In this document: in pieces, positions 1-9,188 of the stretch
Position numbering within the stretch: the first letter of the stretch is position 1
How the letters are laid out: every line of letters starts with the position of its first letter
NCBI GenBank assembly: GCA_016704145.1
Contig: JADJAS010000007.1
Location: forward strand, 1,798,001 to 1,862,000
Length of the DNA stretch: 64,000 nucleotides
Reading direction: 5' to 3'
Source: Rhodocyclaceae bacterium
Lineage (GTDB): Bacteria; Pseudomonadota; Gammaproteobacteria; Burkholderiales; Rhodocyclaceae
The notes under the pieces: model-generated
Databases searched by the model: none
Seen by the model: the letters and a program-made list of their open reading frames with translations, nothing else
Told to the model about the DNA's origin: nothing
Translations under genes and position numbers: made by a program

Positions 1-1000
1 CCCTGTTCTCAGCGATGCGCGCGACCTTCGACTTGACGAAGCCGACGGTCTTGTCGTTTTGCACGTTCTGGTAAAAATCCTCGAAGCGGTCGATGGCGCG
101 GATATCGATGTAATAGACGGTGGACTTGCCATCGTCACCAAAGGCTTCGCGCACGTACTGGGTCTGCTTCAGTGTCGCCATGCAGCAGATGCGCGAGCAG
201 TGGCGCAGGTAGTTCTCGTCGCGCGAGCCGGCGCACTGGATGAAGGCGATGTTCTTCGCTTCCTTGCCGTCGCCCGGGCGCAGGATCCTGCCGCCGGTCG
301 GGCCGCGCGGATCGGCCAGGCGCTCGAACTCGACGCTGGTGATCACATTCGGGTAGCGGTCGTAGCCATAGGGTTGGATCTTGTTGGCGTCGAACGGCCG
401 CCAGCCGGTGGCCCAGACCACGGCGCCGACGTTGAGCTGGCTCGTCTCTTCCTTCATGTCCAGATCCACGGCGCCGTATTTGCACGCGGCCCTGGCCGCC
501 TCGCCTTCGGCCGTGCCCGCGATCGAGGCATCGATCACGTAGCGCTGCGGGTAGGCCATCATGTGCGGCAGGTAGGCCGCCTTGAGCTTGGCCGCCGTCT
601 TGCCGTCGCCATAGTTGAAGGCGTCGGCGATTTCGGATGTCACGGCCTTGGCGCATTCGCCGCAGGTCGTGCAGTTCTCATTGACGTAGCGCGGCGAGAC
701 CTTCAGCGTGACCGCGTAATTGCCGCGCGAACCGGCGACGGCGGTGACCTCGGTCATCGTCATCACCTTCACGTTTGGGTTGCCCTTGATGCGCTTCAGG
801 TTGATTTCTAGCCCGCAGGTCGGGTGGCACATCTTCGGGAAGTACCGATACAGCTGGGCGGTACGGCCGCCGAGGGTCGGTGTCTTCTCGACCAGGATGA
901 CCTGCTTGCCGCATTCGGCGGCTTCCAGCGCGGCCGTCATGCCGCTGATGCCGCCGCCGACGACCAGGATTGTCTGGTTGGTTGCGATTGGAGCCGTCAC
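1..1000 (-). CDS. qmoA: QmoA/HdrA-like FAD iron-sulfur protein (3' end cut by window)
   Basis: The protein starts at a GTG (1000-998) with GGAG seven bases upstream and runs off the left edge, so about 333 codons are visible. The N-terminus has a dinucleotide-binding motif (VVGGGISGMTAALEAAE). A CTTCGEC iron-sulfur type motif follows near residue 100, and a Cys-rich stretch (IQCAGSRDENYLRHCSRICC) lies near residue 250. This layout is that of HdrA and QmoA, the FAD subunits that pass electrons between iron-sulfur clusters and quinone. In sulfur bacteria QmoABC couples APS reductase to the quinone pool. The neighbouring soeABC and tusA-dsrE2 make Qmo more likely than a methanogen-type Hdr, but the sequence alone cannot separate the two. 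The 138 bases upstream hold no apr gene; qmoB and qmoC would be expected beyond the left edge. Confidence 0.85.
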   Translation of the reverse strand, partial: MTAPIATNQTILVVGGGISGMTAALEAAECGKQVILVEKTPTLGGRTAQLYRYFPKMCHPTCGLEINLKRIKGNPNVKVMTMTEVTAVAGSRGNYAVTLKVSPRYVNENCTTCGECAKAVTSEIADAFNYGDGKTAAKLKAAYLPHMMAYPQRYVIDASIAGTAEGEAARAACKYGAVDLDMKEETSQLNVGAVVWATGWRPFDANKIQPYGYDRYPNVITSVEFERLADPRGPTGGRILRPGDGKEAKNIAFIQCAGSRDENYLRHCSRICCMATLKQTQYVREAFGDDGKSTVYYIDIRAIDRFEDFYQNVQNDKTVGFVKSKVARIAENR

Positions 1001-1138
1001 GTCGAGTCTCCGGTGAATGGGATTCGGAAGAACGGCGGCGATTCTACCGTGGCGATCTCCGCGCCCGGCTTGCGAAAGGTCAAGCGGCCCGGAAAAATGT
1101 TTCTATCCGGAAATAGAACTACAGAATGCCCCGCGACA

Positions 1139-1654
1139 TCACGCGGGCGTTGGCTTTACGTCGAAAGTCAGTGATGACAGGTCGCCGAGTATCCAGGTGG
1201 CAGACGGTGCACCCAGACCGGCGACCGTGCCGGGATTGACGAGCCAGGTCTGGTTCCCCCTGACGTTGATCTGCTGGCGTACTTCCGGCTCGTGGCTGTG
1301 ACCGCAGCAGACGACGTCGTAGTCGCCCGTGCAGGCCATGGCATGAGCATAGTGCGGGTAATGCGTGATGAAGATGCGCCGCTCGCCGAGGGCGATGCTG
1401 CCATCGTGGCCATGGTAGTGCAGCAAACCGTTCGATTCCCACGCGAGCCGCGAGATCGCCACCGGATCGCCCAGGTTGTTGCCATGGACGGCGTGGATCG
1501 GCAGGCCGAGCTTGATCGAGGCCTTGAGCGTGTTGCCGCCGATGATGTCACCGCAGTGGATGACGGCTTCGGCGCCGAGGCCTTGCGCGGCCTCGATGGC
1601 GCGGGCCAGCATCGGGCCGCGGTCGTGGCTGTCGGAGACGATGCAAATCTTCAT
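1139..1654 (-). CDS. YfcE/MJ0936-type metallophosphoesterase
   Basis: This 171-residue protein has the calcineurin-like phosphoesterase motifs: SDSHD near residue 8, HCGDI near 33, HGNN near 57, and CCGHSH and NPGTV in the second half. These supply the two-metal site. Family members such as E. coli YfcE hydrolyse phosphodiesters in the cytoplasm; the natural substrate is usually unknown. The start ATG overlaps the stop of the upstream hypothetical gene (TGATG), so the two are probably translationally coupled. A copy of the dispersed 24-bp repeat lies near the 3' end (1163-1186) and encodes the LSSLTFD stretch. Confidence 0.85.
   Translation of the reverse strand: MKICIVSDSHDRGPMLARAIEAAQGLGAEAVIHCGDIIGGNTLKASIKLGLPIHAVHGNNLGDPVAISRLAWESNGLLHYHGHDGSIALGERRIFITHYPHYAHAMACTGDYDVVCCGHSHEPEVRQQINVRGNQTWLVNPGTVAGLGAPSATWILGDLSSLTFDVKPTPA
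1163..1186 (+). repeat. Dispersed 24-bp repeat, copy 1
   Basis: It matches 17 of 24 positions of the copy at 10597-10620, with an exact AAAGTCAG core and a matching CGCC end. It lies inside the 3' part of the phosphoesterase gene, on the strand opposite to its coding sense. Confidence 0.5.
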
Positions 1655-2058
1655 CAGATGACGAGAGGGCCGTCGTAGCCGTCGTCGGCGATGTCCAGGC
1701 GCGTCATGCCCGAACGGATGCCCTTCATCTGCTGCTCGTGATCGGCTTGCACCTGCAGAAGCGTAACCACGCAATCGCCGAGGTTGTCGAAACTTTCCTT
1801 GCCGGTGCCGTATTGGGTGGCTTCGTTGTAGAAGAACTGCGCCTTGAAGCGGGTATCGCCGAGCTTGAAGACGACGAAATGTGCGCCACGCTCTTCCCAG
1901 TAGACGACCGGGCAGGTGTCGAGGGCATCGCTTTCCGCGCGAAGCTGAATTTCCGCGTCGGCCGTTTGCAGCGGCACCATGCGGCCATAGCGTTCGATGA
2001 GGGTCTGGTTGAGCAGCTTCAGTTCGCTGTCGGAAAAGTCGGCGATGGTTTCTGGCAT
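1654..2058 (-). CDS. Hypothetical protein, divergent from soeA
   Basis: I do not recognise this 134-residue soluble protein. It starts MPETIADFSDSELKLL, is acidic, has no signal peptide or membrane segment, and no obvious metal-binding motif beyond a single CPVVYW Cys. It is transcribed away from soeA and its stop overlaps the phosphoesterase start, forming a two-gene unit. Codon use looks like that of its neighbours, which supports a real gene. Its position suggests shared promoter space with the sulfite dehydrogenase, but there is no functional evidence. Confidence 0.7.
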   Translation of the reverse strand: MPETIADFSDSELKLLNQTLIERYGRMVPLQTADAEIQLRAESDALDTCPVVYWEERGAHFVVFKLGDTRFKAQFFYNEATQYGTGKESFDNLGDCVVTLLQVQADHEQQMKGIRSGMTRLDIADDGYDGPLVI

Positions 2059-2148
2059 GGCTTATCGGCAAATAAAAGTTTTCGGCTGTTGATCCTGTTG
2101 CATCCCTGCGAGAATATCGCAAATTCCTAATTTACAAAAAGCTTGGCC

Positions 2149-4998
2149 ATGCCCGCAGTCGAGGAGATCAAGAAGACGACGTGTTACATGTGCGCCTGCC
2201 GCTGCGGCATCCGCGTGCATCTGCGCGACGGCGAGGTTCGCTACATCGACGGCAACCCCGACCACCCGCTCAACAAGGGCGTGATCTGTGCCAAAGGTTC
2301 CTCGGGCATCATGAAGCAGTACTCACCGGCGCGGCTGACGAAGCCCTTGCGCCGCAAGGCCGGGGCCGAACGCGGCGCCGGAGAGTTCGAGGCGATCAGT
2401 TGGGAAGAAGCCTTTTCGACGCTGGCCGAGCGGCTGGGCAAGCTTCGCGCCACCGACCCGAAGAAGTTCGCGCTGTTCACCGGCCGCGATCAGATGCAGG
2501 CGCTGACCGGCCTGTTCGCGCGTCAATTCGGCACGCCTAACTACGCGGCGCACGGCGGCTTCTGCTCGGTGAACATGGCCGCCGGCATGATCTACACCAT
2601 CGGCGGTTCGTTCTGGGAATTCGGCGGCCCGGACCTCGACCGGGCGAAGTTGTTCGTGATGATCGGCACCGCCGAGGACCATCATTCCAATCCGCTCAAG
2701 ATCGCGCTCGCCAAGTTCAAGCGCGACGGCGGCCGCTTCGTCTCCATCAATCCCGTGCGCACCGGCTACTCGGCGATTGCCGACGAGTGGGTGCCGATCC
2801 GCCCCGGCACCGACGGCGCGCTGTTGCTCGCCTTCCTGCATGAGATCATCGCCAAGGGCCTTTACGATCGCGACTTCCTGGTCAAGTACAGCAATGCCGG
2901 CGAGCTGGTGAATGCCGACGAGACGAGCGACGAGTTCGGCATGTTCCTGCGTACCGAGGTGCCGGCGGAAGAAGCCTGCTACGACCCACAGGACAAGCTC
3001 TGGTGGGACCGCAATACCAACAAGCCGGTGGTGACGCACAAGCCGGGCGCCGATCCTTTTCTCTTCGGCGAGTTCATGCTCAATGGCACGCCGGTCAAGC
3101 CGTCGTTCCAGCTGCTCAGGGAGCGCGTCGAGCAATACACGCCAGAGTGGGCCGAGGGTGTCACCGGCGTACCGGCCGACACCATCCGTCGACTGGCGTA
3201 TGAGATGGGTGTCACGGCGCGCGATCAGCGCATCGAATTGCCGATCGCCTGGACGGATTCCTGGGGCAACGAGCACGACACGGTGACCGGCAATCCGGTG
3301 GCCTTCCATGCCATGCGCGGTCTGGCGGCGCACTCCAATGGCTTTCAGACCATCCGCGCACTCGGCATCCTGATGTCGCTGCTGGGCACCATCGATCGTC
3401 CCGGCGGCTTCCGCCACAAGGTACCGTTCCCCCGGCCGATTCCGCCTTGCGCACGTCCGCCCAACCATCCCAAGGCGGTGCAGCCGAACCGGCCGCTCGA
3501 CGGCATGGCGCTGGGCTGGCCGGCCGATCCCGACGATCTATTCGTGGATGAAAACGGCGGTCCGGTACGTATCGACAAAGGTTTTTCGTGGGAGTATCCG
3601 CTGTCGGTTCATGGCCTGATGCACAACGTCATCACCAACGCTTGGCGCGGTGATCCGTACAAGATCGACACGCTGCTGATCTTCATGGCCAACATGGCCT
3701 GGAACTCGACCATGAACACGGTCGAGGTGAGGAAGATGCTCAACGACAAGGATGAAAACGGAGAGTTCAAAATCCCGTTCATCGTCGTCGCGGACGCTTT
3801 CCAGTCGGAGATGACGGCCTTTGCCGATCTGATCCTGCCCGATACGACCTACCTCGAACGCCACGACGTGATGTCCATCCTCGATCGGCCGATCTCGGAA
3901 TTCGATGGCCCGGTCGATTCGGTGCGCATCCCCGTGGTGCCGCCGATGGGCGAATGCAAGCCCTTCCAGGAAGTGCTGATTGAACTCGGTACGCGGCTCA
4001 AGCTGCCGGCCTTCGTGACGAAGGACGGAGTGCGCAAGTACCGCGACTATCCGGACTTCATCGTCAATTACGAGACCGAACCCGGCTCGGGCATCGGTTT
4101 CCTGTCTGGCTGGCGCGGCAAGGGCGGCGAGAAGAGCCTGCGCGGCGAGCCGAATCCGAACCAGTGGGAGATGTACGCCAAGAACGATTGCGTCTTCCAT
4201 TACGAACTGCCCAAGAGCTACCAGTACATGCGCAACTGGAACAAGGGCTATCTGGAATGGTCGCAGCGCAACCGGATCACGCGCTACGCCGAGCCCATCC
4301 TGATCCACATCTACTCAGAGGTCTTGCAGAAGTTCCGCGCCGCGGCGCAAGGCAAGGGTTTTTCGCGCAAGCCGCCGGCACATCTGGCCAAGCGCATCGA
4401 GACCTTCTTCGATCCGCTGCCTTTCTACTACGACACGCTGGAAGGGCAGGCGACCGACAAGCACAAGTATCCGCTGGCGGCGATCACGCAGCGGCCGATG
4501 GCGATGTACCACTCCTGGGATTCGCAGAACGCCTGGCTGCGGCAGATTCACGCGCACAACCTGCTCTACGTGAATGCGCACACCGCGCGCGTTGCTGGTA
4601 TCGAGGACAACGACTGGATCTGGGTCGAATCGCAATGGGGCAAGGTCAAGTGCATGGCCAAGCATTCTGAGACTGTCGAGCCAGGTACGGTATGGACGTG
4701 GAACGCCATCGGCAAGGCCGCAGGCGCCTGGAACCTCGCGCCGGACGCCAACGAGTCGCAGCTCGGCTTCCTGCTCAACCACCTGATTTCCGAAGAATTG
4801 CCGGGCGGTGGCGGGAAGGTATCGAATTCCGACCCGATCACCGGCCAGGCGGCGTGGTTCGACGTGCGTGTGCGCATCTCGAAAGTCAGCGATGGCGACA
4901 CGCCGAGAACGGAACCGCAGTTCGATCTGCTCCAGCCCTATCCGGGTCAGACCGAGCGCAAGAGCATTTGGAATTACTTCGCGGGAGCCAAGAAATGA
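2149..4998 (+). CDS. soeA: Sulfite dehydrogenase molybdopterin subunit SoeA
   Basis: This is a 949-residue cytoplasmic molybdopterin oxidoreductase of the CISM family, from the ATG at 2149; an in-frame TTG two codons upstream is a less likely start. The N-terminal [4Fe-4S] ligands are C12, C15, C19 and C47 (CYMCACRCG ... GVICAKG). There is no Tat signal, which points to a cytoplasmic enzyme, unlike PsrA or DmsA. With SoeB and SoeC it fits SoeABC, which oxidises sulfite to sulfate and gives two electrons to quinone. Polysulfide or thiosulfate reductase are the alternatives. The lack of a signal peptide and the flanking qmoA, tusA and dsrE2 favour SoeA. The stop overlaps the soeB start (ATGA). 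Confidence 0.9.
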   Translation: MPAVEEIKKTTCYMCACRCGIRVHLRDGEVRYIDGNPDHPLNKGVICAKGSSGIMKQYSPARLTKPLRRKAGAERGAGEFEAISWEEAFSTLAERLGKLRATDPKKFALFTGRDQMQALTGLFARQFGTPNYAAHGGFCSVNMAAGMIYTIGGSFWEFGGPDLDRAKLFVMIGTAEDHHSNPLKIALAKFKRDGGRFVSINPVRTGYSAIADEWVPIRPGTDGALLLAFLHEIIAKGLYDRDFLVKYSNAGELVNADETSDEFGMFLRTEVPAEEACYDPQDKLWWDRNTNKPVVTHKPGADPFLFGEFMLNGTPVKPSFQLLRERVEQYTPEWAEGVTGVPADTIRRLAYEMGVTARDQRIELPIAWTDSWGNEHDTVTGNPVAFHAMRGLAAHSNGFQTIRALGILMSLLGTIDRPGGFRHKVPFPRPIPPCARPPNHPKAVQPNRPLDGMALGWPADPDDLFVDENGGPVRIDKGFSWEYPLSVHGLMHNVITNAWRGDPYKIDTLLIFMANMAWNSTMNTVEVRKMLNDKDENGEFKIPFIVVADAFQSEMTAFADLILPDTTYLERHDVMSILDRPISEFDGPVDSVRIPVVPPMGECKPFQEVLIELGTRLKLPAFVTKDGVRKYRDYPDFIVNYETEPGSGIGFLSGWRGKGGEKSLRGEPNPNQWEMYAKNDCVFHYELPKSYQYMRNWNKGYLEWSQRNRITRYAEPILIHIYSEVLQKFRAAAQGKGFSRKPPAHLAKRIETFFDPLPFYYDTLEGQATDKHKYPLAAITQRPMAMYHSWDSQNAWLRQIHAHNLLYVNAHTARVAGIEDNDWIWVESQWGKVKCMAKHSETVEPGTVWTWNAIGKAAGAWNLAPDANESQLGFLLNHLISEELPGGGGKVSNSDPITGQAAWFDVRVRISKVSDGDTPRTEPQFDLLQPYPGQTERKSIWNYFAGAKK
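4881..4904 (+). repeat. Dispersed 24-bp repeat, copy 2
   Basis: It matches 21 of 24 positions of the reference copy, with an exact AAAGTCAG core and ATGGCGACACGCC right half. It lies near the 3' end of soeA and is read as SKVSDGDTP. Confidence 0.75.
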
Positions 4999-5726
4999 CC
5001 CAACTGGCTCTTGTGATCGACCTGAATGTCTGCGTCGGCTGCCACGCCTGCGTCACCAATTGCAAGGAATGGAACACATCCGGCCTGGCCGGCCCGATGG
5101 TGGACCAGAATCCCTACGGCAAGGATCCGACCGGCACCTTCTTCAACCGCGTGCAGACTTTCGAGGTGGGTGAGTTTCCGAACACCGAGACCATCCATTT
5201 CCCGAAATCCTGCCTGCATTGCGAGGATCCGCCCTGCGTGCCGGTCTGCCCGACCGGCGCCTCGTACAAGCGCAAGGAGGACGGCATCGTCCTCGTCGAC
5301 TACGACAAGTGCATTGGCTGCAAGTACTGCTCGTGGGCCTGCCCCTACGGCGCGCGCGAGCTCGACGAACACCAGAAGATCATGAAGAAATGCACGCTCT
5401 GCGTCGATCGTATCTACGACAAGACCATGACGGACGAGGAGCGCCGGCCCGCCTGCGTGCGTGCCTGTCCGACGTCGGCGCGGCTGTTCGGCGACATCCA
5501 CGATCCCGAATCGGAAGTATCGAAGGCGATCCGCGAGGCGGGTGGCTACCAACTGATGCCGGAGTGGGGCACCAGCCCCGCCAACCACTACCTGCCGCGG
5601 CGCAAGATCAAGCTGCGCATCCGCGTGGACGAGATCGAGCGGGCCGACAACCCCCTCAAGATCGACGGATTGCTGCCCAGGCCCGACAAGGCCGAGCCCG
5701 CGCTCGACGATGTCACCAGTTGGTAG
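4995..5726 (+). CDS. soeB: Sulfite dehydrogenase iron-sulfur subunit SoeB
   Basis: This 243-residue protein has four Cys groups for four [4Fe-4S] clusters: C13-x2-C16-x2-C19-x3-C23, then CLHCEDPPCVPVC, CIGCKYCSWAC, and CTLC with a later ACVRAC. It is the DmsB/PsrB/NrfC type electron-transfer subunit that would carry electrons from the SoeA molybdenum site to the SoeC membrane anchor. The start ATG overlaps the soeA stop, giving tight translational coupling. There is no export signal, consistent with a cytoplasm-facing complex. Confidence 0.92.
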   Translation: MTQLALVIDLNVCVGCHACVTNCKEWNTSGLAGPMVDQNPYGKDPTGTFFNRVQTFEVGEFPNTETIHFPKSCLHCEDPPCVPVCPTGASYKRKEDGIVLVDYDKCIGCKYCSWACPYGARELDEHQKIMKKCTLCVDRIYDKTMTDEERRPACVRACPTSARLFGDIHDPESEVSKAIREAGGYQLMPEWGTSPANHYLPRRKIKLRIRVDEIERADNPLKIDGLLPRPDKAEPALDDVTSW

Positions 5727-5732
5727 CCACGC

Positions 5733-6713
5733 ATGAAGCCGGCATTTTCCGTCATTTTTCTGACGACCCTGATCGGTACCGGCCAGGGCCTGTTCCTGGC
5801 ATTGTTCACGGCCGAGTCCTACGCGGCGTTTGGGCTGCTGCCACCGCAGACCGCGAGCTTCCACGCGGCGGGTACCGCCTTTGTGCTGCTGTTCCTGGCC
5901 GGCGGCCTGATTGCATCCTTTTTCCATCTTGGCCGGCCCGAGCGGGCATGGCGCACGGCGACCCAGTGGCGTACATCTTGGCTGTCGCGAGAAGTCATCG
6001 TGCTGCCGGCGTTCATGGGGGTGACGTTCTTGTACGGCATGGCCCATGGGTTGGGCGCCAATCCCGTGTTGACAACGCTTCCCAGCGGCGCTCCGGTCAA
6101 CGTCACGGCGGTGCTCGGCACGGCAGGCACCGTGCTCGCCTTCGCGCTCTTCGTTTGCACGGGGATGATCTACGCCTGCCTGCGGTTTCTGCGCGAATGG
6201 CACTCACCTTTGACGGTCGTCAATTACATCCTGCTGGGAAGTGCGTCAGGATTCACATTTGCCGCCACGTACGCTGCTTGGACCGCACCCGGCTTGGTTC
6301 GTTTCTTCGCCGGGTGGGCCTTGGTCATTTCATTCATCGCCATGTTGAGTCGCATTGCTTCCCTCGTTCGGAATGCCCGGCTTAAGCCGAAGTCGACCTT
6401 GCAGTCGGCGCTGGGCATCAAGCACCCGCGCATCGTCCAGAAAACCCAGGGCGCCATGGGCGGTTCGTTCAATACCCGCGAGTTTTTCCATGGGCGGCCG
6501 CAGACGGTGCTCCGCTCGGTGAAATGGTTTTTTCTGGTGTTTGCTTTCGCCCTGCCCATGATCCTGCTGGGCATGGCCACCGTTGCCGAGGCGCTGGCGC
6601 CAAGCCTGATTGCCGCGTTCATCCTACAGTGCCTGGGCTTGATCGCCGAGCGCTGGTTTTTCTTCGCGCAGGCCAGTCATCCGCAGAACTTGTACTATCA
6701 GTCGGTGGCCTGA
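5733..6713 (+). CDS. soeC: Sulfite dehydrogenase membrane anchor SoeC
   Basis: A 326-residue polytopic membrane protein, mostly hydrophobic, with about eight predicted helices. It resembles the DmsC/SoeC anchor rather than NrfD in length and composition. It would hold SoeAB on the inner face of the membrane and pass electrons to quinone. It starts six bases after soeB and closes the soeABC operon. No strong terminator follows in the 121 bases before tusA, so read-through into tusA is possible. Confidence 0.88.
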   Translation: MKPAFSVIFLTTLIGTGQGLFLALFTAESYAAFGLLPPQTASFHAAGTAFVLLFLAGGLIASFFHLGRPERAWRTATQWRTSWLSREVIVLPAFMGVTFLYGMAHGLGANPVLTTLPSGAPVNVTAVLGTAGTVLAFALFVCTGMIYACLRFLREWHSPLTVVNYILLGSASGFTFAATYAAWTAPGLVRFFAGWALVISFIAMLSRIASLVRNARLKPKSTLQSALGIKHPRIVQKTQGAMGGSFNTREFFHGRPQTVLRSVKWFFLVFAFALPMILLGMATVAEALAPSLIAAFILQCLGLIAERWFFFAQASHPQNLYYQSVA

Positions 6714-6834
6714 GATGCCGTGCCGATAGACTATTTTTATTGCCGAGCAAGCCAATGTGGGAATATCATTTTTCGCATCAAGCGATATCGTGAATCTCCG
6801 CCCATCCATCAACCATGACCCATGAGGAAACGCC

Positions 6835-7062
6835 ATGAATTTTGACAAGGAACTCGATGCCCGCGGCCTGAATTGCCCGCTGCCCATCCTGCGCGCCAAG
6901 AAGGCGCTGGCCGAGATGACCTCCGGCCAGGTGCTGCGCATCATCGCCACCGATCCAGGTTCGGTGAAGGATTTCCAGGCATTCGCCAAGCAGACCGGCA
7001 ACGAACTGTTGTCGTCGGCCGAGAACAACAAGGAATTCGAGTTCTACATCAAGCGCAAATAG
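6835..7062 (+). CDS. tusA: Sulfur carrier protein TusA
   Basis: This 75-residue protein has the TusA signature LDARGLNCPLPILRAKKAL, with the sulfur-carrying Cys at residue 14 in the CPxP motif. TusA carries persulfide sulfur. In sulfur oxidisers it links rhodanese and DsrE proteins to the dsr or sHdr route, and elsewhere it serves tRNA thiolation. Its place between soeABC and dsrE2 favours the oxidative role. GAGGAAACGCC precedes the ATG as a ribosome binding site. A clear intrinsic terminator follows. Confidence 0.95.
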   Translation: MNFDKELDARGLNCPLPILRAKKALAEMTSGQVLRIIATDPGSVKDFQAFAKQTGNELLSSAENNKEFEFYIKRK

Positions 7063-7081
7063 CTTCCCGAGGGACGATCGA

Positions 7082-7110
7082 AAGGGCGCCCAGGGGCGCC
7101 CTTCGCTTTT
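7082..7110 (+). terminator. Intrinsic terminator after tusA
   Basis: A perfect 9-bp stem (AAGGGCGCC with GGCGCCCTT) has a 4-base loop and is followed by CGCTTTT. It lies 20 bases after the tusA stop and separates tusA from dsrE2. Confidence 0.85.
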
Positions 7111-7248
7111 GCGGGCGGGTAGCATCTTCTTGAAATTATGCGGCCATAAGAACAAACTGTTCGACAGGATGCAAGAATATAACCATAGTGTGATGAATTA
7201 ATAGAGGGCCGGCCTTGGCTTGCTCCGGGCCAATTACTAGGAGGAATC

Positions 7249-7863
7249 ATGGGTGCCACTCCCGAAGTCGCCGTTATCGACGATTTGATTCGTCAACGCC
7301 TCGACGAGCTTTTGCCAGCGAAGATCGAGGAAAAACTGAAGGAGATCCAGGAGAGCAAGACGCCGTCGATGGCGATCATTGCCACCAAGGGAACGCTCGA
7401 CTGGGCCTACCCGCCCTTTATCCTGGCCTCCACCGCCGCCGCACTGGGCTGGGATGTCAGCATCTTCTTCACGTTTTACGGACTCAACCTGGTCAAGAAG
7501 GATGTTTCCGACCTCAAGGTCAGCCCGTTGGGCAATCCCGGCATGCCGATGAAAATGCCCTTCGGTCCGGACTGGTTCAAGGGTATCAACTGGAATATTC
7601 CCAACATCGTCCAGGCCGGAATTCCCGGCTTCGAATCGGTGGCCACGACGCTGATGCAGCAAACCATCAAGAACAATGGCGTGGCCAGCATCGCCGAACT
7701 GCGGGAACTGTCGCGCGAGGCCGGCGTCAAGTTCATCGTCTGCCAGATGACGGTTGAGTTGTTCGGCTTCAGCCAGGAAGACTTTGTCGACGACATGGAA
7801 TACGTCGGCGCCGCATCGTTCCTGCCGGTGGCGCAGACGGCCGATGTTTGCCTGTTTATCTGA
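7249..7863 (+). CDS. dsrE2: DsrE2-type sulfurtransferase-like protein
   Basis: A 204-residue DsrE/DsrF/DsrH-family protein. It has an N-terminal helical region (residues 1-40), the SMAIIATKGTLDWAYPPFILAS fold start, a hydrophobic central part, and a conserved-looking Cys in FIVCQM near residue 164. DsrE2 proteins are typically encoded next to tusA and a rhodanese in sulfur oxidisers, where they take part in cytoplasmic sulfane-sulfur relay. AGGAGG lies seven bases before the ATG. It is separated from tusA by a terminator, so it has its own promoter, not clearly visible. No rhodanese is adjacent; a two-domain sulfurtransferase is encoded at 36.8 kb. Confidence 0.88.
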   Translation: MGATPEVAVIDDLIRQRLDELLPAKIEEKLKEIQESKTPSMAIIATKGTLDWAYPPFILASTAAALGWDVSIFFTFYGLNLVKKDVSDLKVSPLGNPGMPMKMPFGPDWFKGINWNIPNIVQAGIPGFESVATTLMQQTIKNNGVASIAELRELSREAGVKFIVCQMTVELFGFSQEDFVDDMEYVGAASFLPVAQTADVCLFI

Positions 7864-7911
7864 AACCATCGGCTACGCAAACGCGAACCGATCCTTAGGG
7901 GGAATCAAAAG

Positions 7912-9177
7912 ATGAAAATCGGGAAACTGCTATCCGCACTTGCATTGGCCGGCCTGGCGACACCGGTGCTGGCAACCAATGGCTATTTCCAGCACGGCTA
8001 TGGGGTGAAATCGCAGGGCATGGCCGGGGCGGGGATCGCCCTGCCCCAGGATGCCATGGCGGCGGCCACCAACCCGGCTGGCATGGTCATGGTCGGTGAT
8101 CGCATGGACGTCGGTCTGGTCTGGTTCCGACCGATACGGAGCGCGGAGTTGGAAACTGGGTTTCCGCCGATCAACGGCAATTACAGCGGTAGCGATACCA
8201 AGAACTTTTTCATTCCCGAGTTCGGCTACAACAAGATGCTCGGCCGGACGATGTCGGTCGGCGTTTCGGTTTACGGCAATGGCGGGATGAATTCAGACTA
8301 CAAGAAGGGCATCCCGCTGTTTGGCTCTTCCCGAGCCGGCGTCGATCTGTCGCAGTTGTTCATCTCGCCGACGTTCGCCATCCAGGTTGCACCTGGGCAC
8401 GCCTTGGGCGTGTCGGCGAACCTGGCCTACCAGCGCTTCGAGGCCTACGGCTTGCAGAACTTCACCGGCCCTTGCCCGGCCTGTTTCTCGTCGGCGCCGG
8501 GCAATGTCACCAACCGCGGCTATGACGATGCCACGGGATGGGGTGTCAAGGTGGGCTACACCGGCAAGGTCACCGACGCGATAACCATCGGCGCCACGTA
8601 TCAGTCGAAAACCCGCATGGGCGAGTTCGACAAGTACAAGGGGCTGTTCGCGGGCAAGGGCGATTTCGATATTCCCGAAACCTACGGCGTTGGCATCGCG
8701 GTGAAGGCCATGCCGGCGCTGACGCTGGCATTCGATGTGCAGAAGATCGACTACAGCGATGTCAAGTCGGTCGGCAACAAGGTCGATTGCCTGTTCGCTG
8801 GGCAATGCCAGATCGGCAGTTCGAACGGTGCCGGGTTCGGTTGGCGGGATGTGACCGTGTACAAGCTCGGCGCCAGCTACGACTACTCGAAGAGCCTGAC
8901 GTTGCGCGGCGGCCTCAGCACCACGCGTCAACCCATCCGGTCGAACCAGACGCTGTTCAACATCCTCGCGCCGGCCACTGTGGAAACGCACTTGACGCTG
9001 GGCGCGACATGGGCGCTGTCGGACAAGTCCGAACTCAGCTTGAGCTACATGCATGCCTTCGAGAAGACCGTGCATGGGGCCAATTCCGTTCCCGCCGGCG
9101 GTGGCTTCCCTGGCGGCAACGTGAATCTGAAGATGTACGAAGATTCGCTGGGTATCGCCTACGGCCTCAGGTTCTGA
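7912..9177 (+). CDS. FadL/TodX-family outer-membrane protein
   Basis: A 421-residue protein with a Sec signal peptide (about residues 1-22, ending LATPVLA). The mature N-terminus starts TNGYFQHGYGVKSQGMAGAG, typical of the OMPP1/FadL/TodX family. The C-terminus ends in an aromatic residue (AYGLRF), as outer-membrane barrels do. Family members take up hydrophobic substrates such as fatty acids or aromatics. It sits 48 bases after dsrE2 on the same strand, so a role in uptake of a hydrophobic sulfur or carbon compound is possible. This is inference only. Confidence 0.88.
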   Translation: MKIGKLLSALALAGLATPVLATNGYFQHGYGVKSQGMAGAGIALPQDAMAAATNPAGMVMVGDRMDVGLVWFRPIRSAELETGFPPINGNYSGSDTKNFFIPEFGYNKMLGRTMSVGVSVYGNGGMNSDYKKGIPLFGSSRAGVDLSQLFISPTFAIQVAPGHALGVSANLAYQRFEAYGLQNFTGPCPACFSSAPGNVTNRGYDDATGWGVKVGYTGKVTDAITIGATYQSKTRMGEFDKYKGLFAGKGDFDIPETYGVGIAVKAMPALTLAFDVQKIDYSDVKSVGNKVDCLFAGQCQIGSSNGAGFGWRDVTVYKLGASYDYSKSLTLRGGLSTTRQPIRSNQTLFNILAPATVETHLTLGATWALSDKSELSLSYMHAFEKTVHGANSVPAGGGFPGGNVNLKMYEDSLGIAYGLRF

Positions 9178-9188
9178 GCGGACGCACC

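Noticed and set aside
2323..3468. Long antisense frame opposite soeA
   Set aside because: GC-rich third positions create long antisense frames. It has no recognisable domain and lies wholly over soeA.
4974..6203. 409-codon antisense frame over soeB and soeC
   Set aside because: Low-complexity Arg, Gly and His rich product; mirrors the real genes on the plus strand.
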